Assembly (NCBI GenBank): GCA_050184295.1
Contig: JBFXAM010000040.1
Span: 1 to 36,864, forward strand
Source of the DNA: JBFXAM01 sp050184295
GTDB lineage: Bacteria > Planctomycetota > Phycisphaerae > UBA1845 > Fen-1342
Direction: 5' to 3'
Length of the DNA: 36,864 nt
Made by a program: the position numbers and the translations under genes. The notes beneath the pieces are model-generated. The model was not told the DNA's origin and made no database searches. It saw only the letters and a program-made list of their open reading frames with translations. Within the stretch, counting starts at the first letter, position 1, and each line of letters begins with the position of its first letter. This document shows, in pieces, positions 23,084 through 30,975 of the stretch.

Positions 23084-23491
23084 ATGCGTTCAGCTCAGCG
23101 AGTTGCATTCCGCACCGGCGGCGCCGGAACGACGATCCGCATCGGCGCTCTGGCGGGGCTCCTCGTTGGAATCGTCGGCTGCGCCAATCAGCGCTTCGCC
23201 GACGAACGCATGGGCGCGCGGGTGCGCGGCGCCCGCTACCCCGTCGCGATGTGGAGCGAGCGCGAGCAGCAGTCGCCGCGCAACCTCGCGCTGGCAGATC
23301 AACACCTGCGCCGCGAACTCGCCCGCGACGCCGAGAACACCCGCCGCACACCCGCACGAGTCTCGGCGGCGTGGAACACCGACGCCGATCGCTGGCGCAC
23401 CGCGCAACCCGTCATCGTTCACGAGGTACGCGAGCGCCTCTGGGGCAATCCGGAGGAGATTGAAGACATCGCGATCCGGCTGTTTTACTAA
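23084..23491 (+). CDS. Small hypothetical lipoprotein
   Basis: A 135-residue protein with a lipoprotein-type signal: R-I-G-A-L-A-G-L-L-V-G-I-V-G-C with the lipidated Cys at 33. The mature part is short, charged and helical (E-R-E-Q-Q-S-P-R-N-L-A-L-A-D-Q-H-L-R-R), ending with I-E-D-I-A-I-R-L-F-Y. I recognise no domain. AGAGGA lies eight bases upstream of the ATG at 23084. It lies 120 bp downstream of the DUF1571 lipoprotein gene and may share its transcript. The 179 bp between its stop and the convergent pilT-type gene contain GC-rich inverted stretches but no clear terminator and no gene. Confidence 0.72.
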   Translation: MRSAQRVAFRTGGAGTTIRIGALAGLLVGIVGCANQRFADERMGARVRGARYPVAMWSEREQQSPRNLALADQHLRRELARDAENTRRTPARVSAAWNTDADRWRTAQPVIVHEVRERLWGNPEEIEDIAIRLFY

Positions 23492-23670
23492 CCGCGGCTA
23501 GAGGCGCCCAGGTGAGTGTTGGTTCGGCGCCCGCGCCCGCACGTCCCGGGCGTTGCCGGGCGCTGGGAGTGCGAGTGGCGAAGCACGCGCGCACACCGGC
23601 GAAATCGCAACGCCCGCGCACGACGCGCTCGTCACACGCCCGCGGCTGATCGGCGCTTCGTCAATCCGCC

Positions 23671-24807
23671 TTATCCCGGCTGCCTGTGCTTCACGCGGTG
23701 CACCAGCGTCTGCGCGCTGGTCTTGATCCCGCGGATCGCCGCCAGCAGCGCCTCGCGGTTCGGCGCGTATTCCATCGCCACGTCGTGATACACCATGCCG
23801 GTCTCGATCAATTCCGCCAGCGACTGCGTGAAGCTCCGCATCCCGGCGTCGCGCGAGCCCACGAGGATCTCCGGCAGGTCCGTGTCCTCGCCTTCGCGGA
23901 TCTTCTCGCGCACGATCGGCTCCGCCAGCAGCACCTCGGTCGCCGGAACGCGCTGGATCGACTCGTCCACCGAAGGCAGCAGCCGCTGCGCCATCACCGC
24001 CCGCAAGCCGTTGGCCAGCGTGCTGCGGATGAAGTCGTGCTGGTCGGGCGGAAAGAACTCGAGGATGCGCGCCAGCGACTGCATGGTGTCGGCCGTGTGC
24101 AGCGTGCAGAACACCAGGTGCCCCGTCTCCGCTGCCTGCAGCGCCGCGAGCATCGTCTCCTTATCGCGCATCTCGCCGATGAACAGCAGATCGGGGTCCT
24201 GGCGCACCGCGGAGCGCAGCGCGTCGGAGAAAATCTCGACGTCGAGCCCGATCTCGCGCTGGCTGACGATGCCCTTTTTCGGGTGAAACACGTACTCGAT
24301 CGGATCCTCGACGCTGATGATGTTCACGCGCCGCGTCTCGTTGATGTGGTCGATCATCGACGCCATCGTCGTGCTCTTGCCGCACCCCGTCACGCCGCAG
24401 ACGATCACGAGCCCCTCATGCGTCTCGTCCGCGACCTTGCGATAGACCGGGGGCAGGTGCAGCTCTTCGAAGCTCGGAATCACGCTCTTGACGCGCCGGA
24501 TCGCCGCGTGCATGTCGTCGCACGACCGCATCACGTTGACGCGAAACCGGTCACCGTCGGGCAGCGCATAGGAAAAGTCGATCGCACCGCGTCTCTCATA
24601 GTCGCCGCGGCGGCGGTCTGGAATGATCGGATCCAGCAGTTTCTCGATCTGCCGCCCGCCGGGCGTAAACGCGGGCAACTGCGTGCGGTGCAGCTCGCTG
24701 GCCACCCGATACGTCGGCGGAACCCCCGTCTTCAGGTGCAGGTCGCTCGCCTGCAGCCGCTTCATGTTCTCCAGCAACGGCACGATCGATTCCGGCATCA
24801 CGTTCAT
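23671..24807 (-). CDS. pilT: PilT-type pilus retraction / secretion ATPase
   Basis: A 378-residue protein of PilT size. M-K-R-L-Q-A-S-D-L-H-L-K-T-G and P-P-T-Y-R-V open the N-terminal domain as in PilT. Walker A is G-V-T-G-C-G-K-S-T (138-146), the Asp box I-S-V-E-D-P-I-E-Y-V-F, Walker B D-L-L-F-I-G-E-M-R-D (206-215) and the His box T-L-H-T-A-D. These hexameric ATPases drive type IV pilus retraction. No pilB, pilC or pilin gene is in the window, so PilU-like or other secretion roles remain open. The ATG at 24807 has GAGAGG about six bases upstream; an ATG at 24843 would add 12 residues. It is 121 bp downstream of the coiled-coil gene on the same strand. Confidence 0.9.
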   Translation of the reverse strand: MNVMPESIVPLLENMKRLQASDLHLKTGVPPTYRVASELHRTQLPAFTPGGRQIEKLLDPIIPDRRRGDYERRGAIDFSYALPDGDRFRVNVMRSCDDMHAAIRRVKSVIPSFEELHLPPVYRKVADETHEGLVIVCGVTGCGKSTTMASMIDHINETRRVNIISVEDPIEYVFHPKKGIVSQREIGLDVEIFSDALRSAVRQDPDLLFIGEMRDKETMLAALQAAETGHLVFCTLHTADTMQSLARILEFFPPDQHDFIRSTLANGLRAVMAQRLLPSVDESIQRVPATEVLLAEPIVREKIREGEDTDLPEILVGSRDAGMRSFTQSLAELIETGMVYHDVAMEYAPNREALLAAIRGIKTSAQTLVHRVKHRQPG

Positions 24808-24928
24808 GACGGGCCTCTCAGGGTGTGCAACGCCCGTCATCATACCGCGCTCGCCGGTTCCGAAGTGAACCCGCTGCCGAACGCCGCCGCCCCCACCGAA
24901 CGACCGCGCCAGCAGGCCCCGCAGGGCA

Positions 24929-26293
24929 TCACCACCACGCGCCCTTTTTCTTCCCGCCCTTCGCGTTCGCGGGCGGCTCGGCCGGCTTGTCCTTCTCCTG
25001 CTTCTCTCGACGAATCCGATCCAGCAACTCCGCGTCGCTCTTACGCCCGCCCGTCAGCCGACGCAACACGCGCAGCTTCTCCAGGTCGTCCGGATCGAGC
25101 GTGGCTTCGATGCTCCCATCCGCGGACGCCGGCCCGCCGCGCGTCCCGTTTCCGTTCGCGTTCGCGGGCGCCGCGGCCGGCGGCCGAGCCGCGCCGGCAT
25201 TGCCGCTCGACCGCTCCGCCGACTTGCCGCCCCGTGCGGGGCGCGCGGCAACCCGGGCCGCGTCAGCCGCACTCGAGTCTTCCTCGCCATTCGCCCACTG
25301 CGCGATGCCGTCCGCGCCATCGCTCGGCGAAGATTCCACGGCCGGCGCGCTCGGCGCGTTCGCGGCATGAGCCTCGCCCGCGCCGCTTGGCGCCGCGCCG
25401 GCAAGCTCGGGCGCCGCGCCCGACACTGCGGCACTGAGCGCCGCCGCAACCGCTTGACTGCTCGCCGCGGCGACCCCGTCCGACACCTGCGCCGCCGCAC
25501 TCTGGGCGGCCGCGACGGTGTTGAGGAGCGTTCCCAGGTCAGCCCCGCCGCCCGGCGTCGCCAACGCCAGGTGCAGCTTCGCCGCGTCCGGCGCCTTCCC
25601 GCCCAGCAGCGCCGCAACGCTGGAAAACGCCGACTGAAACTGCGCGATGGCGGCCTCGCGCGTCGCTTGCGCTTCGACGCGCTCCGCCAACTCGCCTTCG
25701 CGCCGCTCCACGTCCGCCAGCCGCGCACCCAGCGCCTCGCGCGACGCGGCCAGCGCCGCCTCCTGCTCTTCGAGCGCAGCTTTCCGTTGATTCAGCTCGG
25801 CCTCGACTGCCGCCAGCGCGTCATATTGCCGCGTCACCTCAGCGGACTCCGCCGCGACGCGCTCGCGCTCCTTCTCGTGCTCCACGCGGGCGGACTCCAG
25901 CTCGCCGCGCAGCCGCTCCACATTCGCTCGTTCCGCCTCGAACTCACGCACGCGAGCGGCCAACGCCGCGCTCTCGCTCTCGTGCGCCGCCCGCTCCTGC
26001 GCGAGTTTCTCGCTCCCGCCCGCTAGCTCCCGCTCGCGTACGACGAGCGAGTCCGTGCGCGCTGCCAGTTCGCTCTCGCGTTGGCCCAGCTCGGTCGCCC
26101 GCGCCGCGGCCGCCGACTCCCGCTCGGTAAGCTCCGCCAGCTGCGCGCGCAGCATCCGGTCCACTTCGTCCAGCTGCTGACACGCGGCCGCGAAATGCTC
26201 CGACAGCCCCGCGATGCGCTCGCCCAGCTCGTGAGACGTAGGCGGCGCCCCGGCCGCTCCCTTCTTCTCGCTCGCGTGTGTCGCTGCCGTCAC
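24929..26293 (-). CDS. Long coiled-coil protein of unknown function
   Basis: A reading of about 454 residues. From residue about 15 to 225 it is an almost unbroken heptad-like run rich in Glu, Ala, Arg and Leu (repeated L-A-A-R, E-R-E-x-E-L-A), with no signal peptide or membrane helix. The centre (about 235-390) is Ala/Ser/Pro-rich and likely disordered. The C-terminus has a charged block, L-D-P-D-D-L-E-K-L-R-V-L-R-R-L-T-G-G-R-K then K-Q-E-K-D-K-P and G-G-K-K-K-G-A-W-W, which looks like a conserved functional tail. A cytoskeletal or scaffold role is possible. The start is uncertain: GTG 26293 has GGGGA upstream, while GTG 26434 would add 47 weakly supported residues. It precedes the pilT-type gene. 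Confidence 0.72.
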   Translation of the reverse strand: MTAATHASEKKGAAGAPPTSHELGERIAGLSEHFAAACQQLDEVDRMLRAQLAELTERESAAAARATELGQRESELAARTDSLVVRERELAGGSEKLAQERAAHESESAALAARVREFEAERANVERLRGELESARVEHEKERERVAAESAEVTRQYDALAAVEAELNQRKAALEEQEAALAASREALGARLADVERREGELAERVEAQATREAAIAQFQSAFSSVAALLGGKAPDAAKLHLALATPGGGADLGTLLNTVAAAQSAAAQVSDGVAAASSQAVAAALSAAVSGAAPELAGAAPSGAGEAHAANAPSAPAVESSPSDGADGIAQWANGEEDSSAADAARVAARPARGGKSAERSSGNAGAARPPAAAPANANGNGTRGGPASADGSIEATLDPDDLEKLRVLRRLTGGRKSDAELLDRIRREKQEKDKPAEPPANAKGGKKKGAWW

Positions 26294-26655
26294 CACGGTT
26301 CCCCGCCGGACGCGCTCCGTCGGCTGCCGCTCCCCGCGACCGCCGCAGACCACGGCCCCCTTCGCTGTGTCGGTGTAAGGGTGTCGTCGCCCCCCGCGTG
26401 CGCCGCGCGAAGACTCCGCCCCTTTTCCTCTCACAATATCGAATATGATGCCGTCGAAGTGTTAACCCACATTGACGCGGTTCGCGGCAATCTGGGGTTA
26501 CCACCCATAACGTCTCGATCCACCGCCGAACCGCACACGCAAAGTGGTCCGCCGCCCCGCCGTGCGCCGTCGCACCGCCAGGACCGCGCCCACCCGCCGC
26601 TCGCGCAGTTCCCGCGCAATCCACGCCCCATGGACCCTCGCGGCCGCACGCCTTC
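26294..26655. other. Intergenic stretch between kbl and the coiled-coil gene
   Basis: This 362-base interval lies downstream of kbl and upstream of the coiled-coil gene, both on minus. Its middle (about 26430-26520) is noticeably AT-richer than the surroundings and could hold the promoter of the coiled-coil gene, but I find no -35/-10 pair with normal spacing. Part of it (26294-26434) would be coding if the upstream GTG is used. I see no gene or RNA in the rest. Confidence 0.5.
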
Positions 26656-27852
26656 TCAATGCGCCCCGCGAGCGGCCGGAAACTGCGCGACCACTTTCCG
26701 CAGCGCCGCCAGGCTCGCATCCAGATCGCTACGCTCGTGCCCCGCGCTGATCTGACATCGCAGCCGCGCCTCGCCCTTCGGCACGACCGGAAAACCAAAT
26801 CCGCTCACAAACACCCCTTCGCCGAACAACGCCTTCTGCATCGAAATCGCGGTCGCCGTCTCGCCGACGATGATCGGAACAATCGGCGTGAAGCCCGGGA
26901 TCGATTTCAACCCCAGCTCGGCGACCCCAGCCCGAAAATACGCCGTGTTCTCCCGCAGCCGTTTCAATCGCTGCGGCTCCGCGCGGAGCACGTCGATCGC
27001 GGCCATCGACCCATAGCAAACCGCGGGCGGCAGCGCATTGCTGAAAAGCTGCGTGCGCGACTTCTGGACGAGGTAATCGCAAACGACCTGCGACGCCGCC
27101 ACGTAGCCGCCGCACGCGCCGCCCAGCGCCTTGCCCAGCGTGCTGGTCTGGGCCGTCCCCGCGCCCAGCACGCCGAAGTGCTCCGCGGTCCCGCGCCCGC
27201 TTGCACCGAGCACGCCCGTCGCGTGCGACTCGTCGACCACCAGCAACGCGTCGTGTCGATCGGCCAGCTCCTTCAGCCGCGGCAGGTCGGCGACATCGCC
27301 TTCCATGCTGAATACGCCGTCCGTGACGATCAGCTTATTCCGTGCCTTTGCGGTTCGGAGCATCTGCTCCAGCTCGTCGAGCGCCCCGTGTTTGTAGATG
27401 AAGCGCTGCCCCTTGCTGAGCCGGATCGCGTCGATGATCGACGCGTGGTTCAGCGCATCGGAGAAGATCGCGTCCTCCGGCGTGCTGGCCAGCGTCGGAA
27501 TCAGCCCGACGTTGGCGTCCCAGCAACTGATGTACGTGGTCGAGGCGTCGCAGCCGATGAACTCGCAGATTCGGCGCTCGAGTTCGAGATGACAACTCAT
27601 CGTGCCGCAGATGAAGCGCACCGACGCCGTCCCGAGGCCGAACTTCCGAAGCGCCTCCTCCCCCGCCGCCACCACGCGCGGATGATTCGCGAGTCCCAGG
27701 TAGTTATTCGACGACAGCACGACCACCTCGCGACCGTCCATGACGGTGCGCGGGCCCTGCGCCCTCTGCATCTCGTTCGATTGCTTGTACTGGCCGCTTT
27801 CGCGCAGCGCCGCCAACTCGCCGGACAGCGTCCGCTCCAGGGTCGTTGTCAT
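26656..27852 (-). CDS. kbl: Glycine C-acetyltransferase (2-amino-3-ketobutyrate CoA ligase), Kbl-type
   Basis: A 398-residue PLP enzyme, the same length as E. coli Kbl. S-S-N-N-Y-L-G-L-A-N-H-P, G-T-A-S-V-R-F-I-C-G-T, S-D-A-L-N-H-A-S-I-I-D, V-T-D-G-V-F-S-M-E-G-D, V-D-E-S-H-A-T-G and T-L-G-K-A-L-G-G (PLP Lys241) follow the alpha-oxoamine synthase order, and the S-V-R-F-I-C-G-T block is Kbl-like. It condenses glycine with acetyl-CoA or runs in reverse in threonine breakdown. No threonine dehydrogenase gene is nearby, so a different acyl-CoA partner is possible. The ATG at 27852 has GGGAGG about seven bases upstream. The gene is 244 bp downstream of the anti-sigma gene. Confidence 0.9.
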   Translation of the reverse strand: MTTTLERTLSGELAALRESGQYKQSNEMQRAQGPRTVMDGREVVVLSSNNYLGLANHPRVVAAGEEALRKFGLGTASVRFICGTMSCHLELERRICEFIGCDASTTYISCWDANVGLIPTLASTPEDAIFSDALNHASIIDAIRLSKGQRFIYKHGALDELEQMLRTAKARNKLIVTDGVFSMEGDVADLPRLKELADRHDALLVVDESHATGVLGASGRGTAEHFGVLGAGTAQTSTLGKALGGACGGYVAASQVVCDYLVQKSRTQLFSNALPPAVCYGSMAAIDVLRAEPQRLKRLRENTAYFRAGVAELGLKSIPGFTPIVPIIVGETATAISMQKALFGEGVFVSGFGFPVVPKGEARLRCQISAGHERSDLDASLAALRKVVAQFPAARGAH

Positions 27853-28096
27853 CCGTCGCCTCCCGCCGAAGTTCATGCACGCTCGCCGCGCATTCTAAGT
27901 CGGAACCGCCAGACGCCAAGCCACGCGACTCGCAGCGCACGCGTGAATTCCCACGCACTCGCCTGGCAAACCGGGATTCCGCGCCCCCGCACCCGCGGAA
28001 ACCACGCCACCCAAGCGCCTGACGAGAGCCTGGCAGGAGAAATGAACCGCGATTCCGCCGATCTTCGACGACACGACAATCGGGATGCACGCCGGA

Positions 28097-29755
28097 CTAT
28101 CGGCTCGGCTGAGTCGCGCCCGCCGGTGGCGGAACGATCGTCACCCGGAACATCACCGTTTCCGGCTCAAGGGCGTTCGGGCGCGCGACGCCGTCGACGC
28201 CGCCGATCCCGACCGCACTCGCCACCTGCGACCCGAGTGTCCGCAACCATTCCCCGGTCGCTTCCATGAGCGCCACCGCCAGCGGGCGCGGCTGCGAATC
28301 CGTCCGCGCGCCCCGCGGCGCCGCCCCGCGCGCCGCGTCGGCCGACGCCCCGAATCGCTCCTCCGCGTCGCCGGGTGTCGTCGGCTCGGGCTTCGGTGCT
28401 TCCTTTCGTGCGGTCTCGCGACCCGGCTCGTCGGGCGCGACCGAACGCGGCTGCGATGTCGCGGACACGCGTCCGGCGGCGCGCCCGGTGTTGTCGCCGC
28501 CACGCCCGCCCGCCGTTCCGCGGGGCTGCGGCGCCTGATCGATCGGCGTTAAGGCGTTGAATCCCATGCTCGTCGATTCGCGCCGCGGCCGATTCGATCC
28601 CCCCGCGAGCGCGGGCGCCGTCGTGACCGCATCGGCCGCCAACAGAGCGTCTGGCGGCGCGCGCGTGTTCAACAACGCGCCGATCTGATCGCGATCCGCC
28701 CACCGCATGTTGACCGTCACGTCGACCTGCCGCGGCGCCTCGGCCTCCAGCCGATCGATCGTGGATTGCACGCGCAGCGCGTCGCCGCGCAGCACGATCT
28801 GCCGCAGAACCGCCGGCTCCTGCTTCGCCACGACCGCGCCGCCGCCGAGTGTCGACGATTTGTCGCGTTCGGCATCGTCCTTGCGAACGGCGTCAGGCCG
28901 CACGGGCTCCTCGTCGTCGTCGCTCACCGCGGCCAGTACGCGCAACGCGTTCGAGTACTGCACCATGTCGACGGTGTTCACGACGACTTCGATCGGCGCG
29001 GTCCCAGCCCCCCCGTGCGCTGCGACTTCCGCGCCGCGTGTCTCCGCCTGTCCATCACCGTCGTCCCGCGCCGCCGATTCGGCGACCGGCGCAGGGATCG
29101 AACCGCCCGCCAAACGCCGCGCCGGCGCGAACACGTTCGGACCGCCGGCGTCTTTCATCGCCACAATCGGCGTTCCCAGTGTTGGAGCATCCGCCACGCC
29201 CGCACTCGCTTCCGGCCCGGCGGCGTCGCGCGCGGGAACCGCCGCGGGGGCCGGTGGCGTGTGGACGCGACCCGCCGCGAACGCCGATTCCAAAGCGTCT
29301 CCCGGGCCGTTATCCGACGCCTTCTTCGCCGCCGCTGCGCCGCTCGTCGGCGCACCGCGTCCCAGGCCCGGCGTCACCACCCCCGTCGGCACACGCTCGT
29401 ATACCGGCGGCGTCATCAGCCGCCAACTCGCGAACACCACCAGCGCGAGCATCGCGGCCGACGCCCCCACCCGCAGCGCGAAATACAGCGTCCGCCGCCG
29501 GCCGGAGCCGCCGCCTCGGAGCAATTCGCGCCGCCACGCCTCACCCATCACCGCCACCGACAGCCCAACCGGCGCGCTCGCTCGCGGCAGCTCGCCGATC
29601 GTGCTGCTCACCACCCGAAGCGCCGACGTTTGGCGTGCACAGGCCGCGCAGCCCGCGACGTGCCGCTGAACCGCGGCCGCACGCTCCGCATTCAGCTCGC
29701 CATCCAGGAAAGCGGAAAGCTCAGGCTCGATCTGTCGGCACTCCACGTTACTCAC
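28097..29755 (-). CDS. Membrane anti-sigma factor with zinc-finger (HC2) and long periplasmic tail
   Basis: A 552-residue protein. Residues 4-48 are a zf-HC2 anti-sigma domain: C-R-Q-I-E-P-E-L-S-A-F-L-D-G-E-L, then H32-x3-C36-x2-C39. A membrane helix covers about 90-113. The periplasmic part is far longer than in typical RsiW-like proteins (often about 200 residues in total) and is Ala/Pro/Asp-rich, with two more ordered pieces: P-I-E-V-V-V-N-T-V-D-M-V-Q-Y-S-N-A-L (about 255-272) and R-Q-I-V-L-R-G-D-A-L-R-V-Q-S-T-I-D-R-L (about 325-343). The tail ends in A-T-Q-P-S-R. It should hold the adjacent ECF sigma factor at the membrane. The start is GTG 29755 (GAGG nine bases upstream); GTG 29773 is the alternative. 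Confidence 0.83.
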   Translation of the reverse strand: MSNVECRQIEPELSAFLDGELNAERAAAVQRHVAGCAACARQTSALRVVSSTIGELPRASAPVGLSVAVMGEAWRRELLRGGGSGRRRTLYFALRVGASAAMLALVVFASWRLMTPPVYERVPTGVVTPGLGRGAPTSGAAAAKKASDNGPGDALESAFAAGRVHTPPAPAAVPARDAAGPEASAGVADAPTLGTPIVAMKDAGGPNVFAPARRLAGGSIPAPVAESAARDDGDGQAETRGAEVAAHGGAGTAPIEVVVNTVDMVQYSNALRVLAAVSDDDEEPVRPDAVRKDDAERDKSSTLGGGAVVAKQEPAVLRQIVLRGDALRVQSTIDRLEAEAPRQVDVTVNMRWADRDQIGALLNTRAPPDALLAADAVTTAPALAGGSNRPRRESTSMGFNALTPIDQAPQPRGTAGGRGGDNTGRAAGRVSATSQPRSVAPDEPGRETARKEAPKPEPTTPGDAEERFGASADAARGAAPRGARTDSQPRPLAVALMEATGEWLRTLGSQVASAVGIGGVDGVARPNALEPETVMFRVTIVPPPAGATQPSR

Positions 29756-29789
29756 TTCGACGATCCTCAACACTCCGTTCCGCTATGTT

Positions 29790-29829
29790 GCCGGTTCACG
29801 ACTTCGCCGGCTGAAGAGCCGGTTCACGA
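29790..29829. repeat. Direct repeat flanking a hairpin in the sigma / anti-sigma gap
   Basis: GCCGGTTCACGA occurs at 29790-29801 and again at 29818-29829, a 28-bp period. Between and overlapping them, CCGGCT (29807-29812), loop GAAG, AGCCGG (29817-29822) forms a perfect six-pair hairpin. No T run follows on either strand, so it is not a standard terminator. It lies 34-75 bases upstream of the anti-sigma start, within the 287-bp gap after the sigma gene. Elsewhere in that gap I see no convincing gene. Confidence 0.7.
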
Positions 29830-30042
29830 TCCGGACCCCGCGGCCCACTGCCACTTGCCGGGCAATCGGTCTCCAGCCCAGTCCTTTCGCCGATCCGCGT
29901 CAGCGCGCGAAACGCCGGTGTCCCGAGCCCGAAATCCATTCCGCGCTCACGCACCTCGCACGGCTCCAGCTTCGCACGCCGGACGCACAAACCACGCCGC
30001 CGGCTCTTTCAAGATTGTCAGTCGAGTTCGCCATCCGCGTCG

Positions 30043-30696
30043 CTAATTCCGCCGCGGATCACGCGCCGCCGCCGCCGCCCGCGCGGTCTCGCTGCTCGCG
30101 ACGCCGCCTCCGGCCGCGTCCGTCCGCGAGCCCCCGCCGCTGACCATCTCGTGCAGCAGCATGCGCCCGCGATGAATCCGACTTTTCACCGTCCCAACCG
30201 GGATCGACAGCAGGTCGGCAATCTGCGCGTAATCCATGTCCTCGACATCCCGCAACACGACCGGAATCCGCAAATCGTCATCGAGCCGGGCGAGCGCGGC
30301 TTCCAACCGCGCGAACAACTCGCGTCGCTCCGCGCGCTGCCCGGCGCCGTCGCCGGTCGCCGCGATCTCGCGCACCGTCCCGTCCGCCGACTCGACATCG
30401 AGCGACGCCGCCGCCCGCCGGCGCTGTGCGCGGCGCTGCGAGATCGTCGCGTTCACCGCGATCCGGAACAGCCACGTGTAGAAATTCGACTCGGCCTTGA
30501 ACTGTCGCAACGCTTCCAGCGCCTTGAGAAACGTGCTCTGCGTCAGGTCCGCGGCGTCCGCATGATTGGCACACATGCGAAAACACACGTTGTAGATCCG
30601 ATCCTGGTAGCGGCACAGCAATCCGGCAAACGCGTCGGCGTCGCCGCGTTGCGCGCGGATAACGAGTTCGCCGTCACTGGGACCGGTTTCGCTCAC
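30043..30696 (-). CDS. ECF (RpoE-type) RNA polymerase sigma factor
   Basis: A 217-residue sigma-70 family protein with region 2 and region 4 only. Region 2 (about 18-90) has D-A-D-A-F-A-G-L-L-C-R-Y-Q-D-R-I-Y-N-V, D-A-A-D-L-T-Q-S-T-F-L-K-A and the -10 recognition helix F-Y-T-W-L-F-R-I-A-V-N. Region 4 (about 128-182) has I-P-V-V-L-R-D-V-E-D-M-D-Y-A-Q-I-A-D-L-L and G-T-V-K-S-R-I-H-R-G-R. The C-terminal 30 residues are Ala/Arg/Gly-rich. The start is GTG at 30696 with a weak GCGGA upstream. The anti-sigma gene follows on the same strand after an unusually long 287-bp gap. Release by proteolysis of the anti-sigma factor is the usual mode; the 279 bp upstream show no clear ECF promoter. Confidence 0.93.
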   Translation of the reverse strand: MSETGPSDGELVIRAQRGDADAFAGLLCRYQDRIYNVCFRMCANHADAADLTQSTFLKALEALRQFKAESNFYTWLFRIAVNATISQRRAQRRRAAASLDVESADGTVREIAATGDGAGQRAERRELFARLEAALARLDDDLRIPVVLRDVEDMDYAQIADLLSIPVGTVKSRIHRGRMLLHEMVSGGGSRTDAAGGGVASSETARAAAAARDPRRN

Positions 30697-30975
30697 GGAT
30701 CCGCTCGCCGCATTCGTGCTACCGGGACGTTAGACGCCGAATTCGCGCAGCGGTTCACGCAACGCGACCACTCGGCAAGCCGAGCGTTTTCAACCGTCGG
30801 GGCATGCAGACGTCCTATAACGACGGGATTCGTCATGCTCCTGACGGAGTTATATGGCACATGAAAAGATGCGAGCGCGGCCGGCAGGACGACTTCGCGT
30901 TGGAAGCCGGCCGCCCGCCGCGCTCGATGTCGGAAGCCCACTGCTCCGCCGCCGCGGCTCGCGGCGCATGCGCCG

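Noticed and set aside
23492..23670. Possible bidirectional terminator between the small lipoprotein gene and pilT
   Set aside because: GC-rich inverted pieces are present, but none forms a clear stem with a T tract on either strand.
29796..29990. 64-codon open frame in the sigma / anti-sigma gap
   Set aside because: No ribosome site, no recognisable composition, and it runs through the hairpin and direct repeat. I regard it as chance.
30771..30790. CTCGGC-AA-GCCGAG dyad followed by CGTTTTC upstream of the sigma gene
   Set aside because: The two-base loop cannot form a normal terminator hairpin, the T run is short, and no plus-strand gene ends here.
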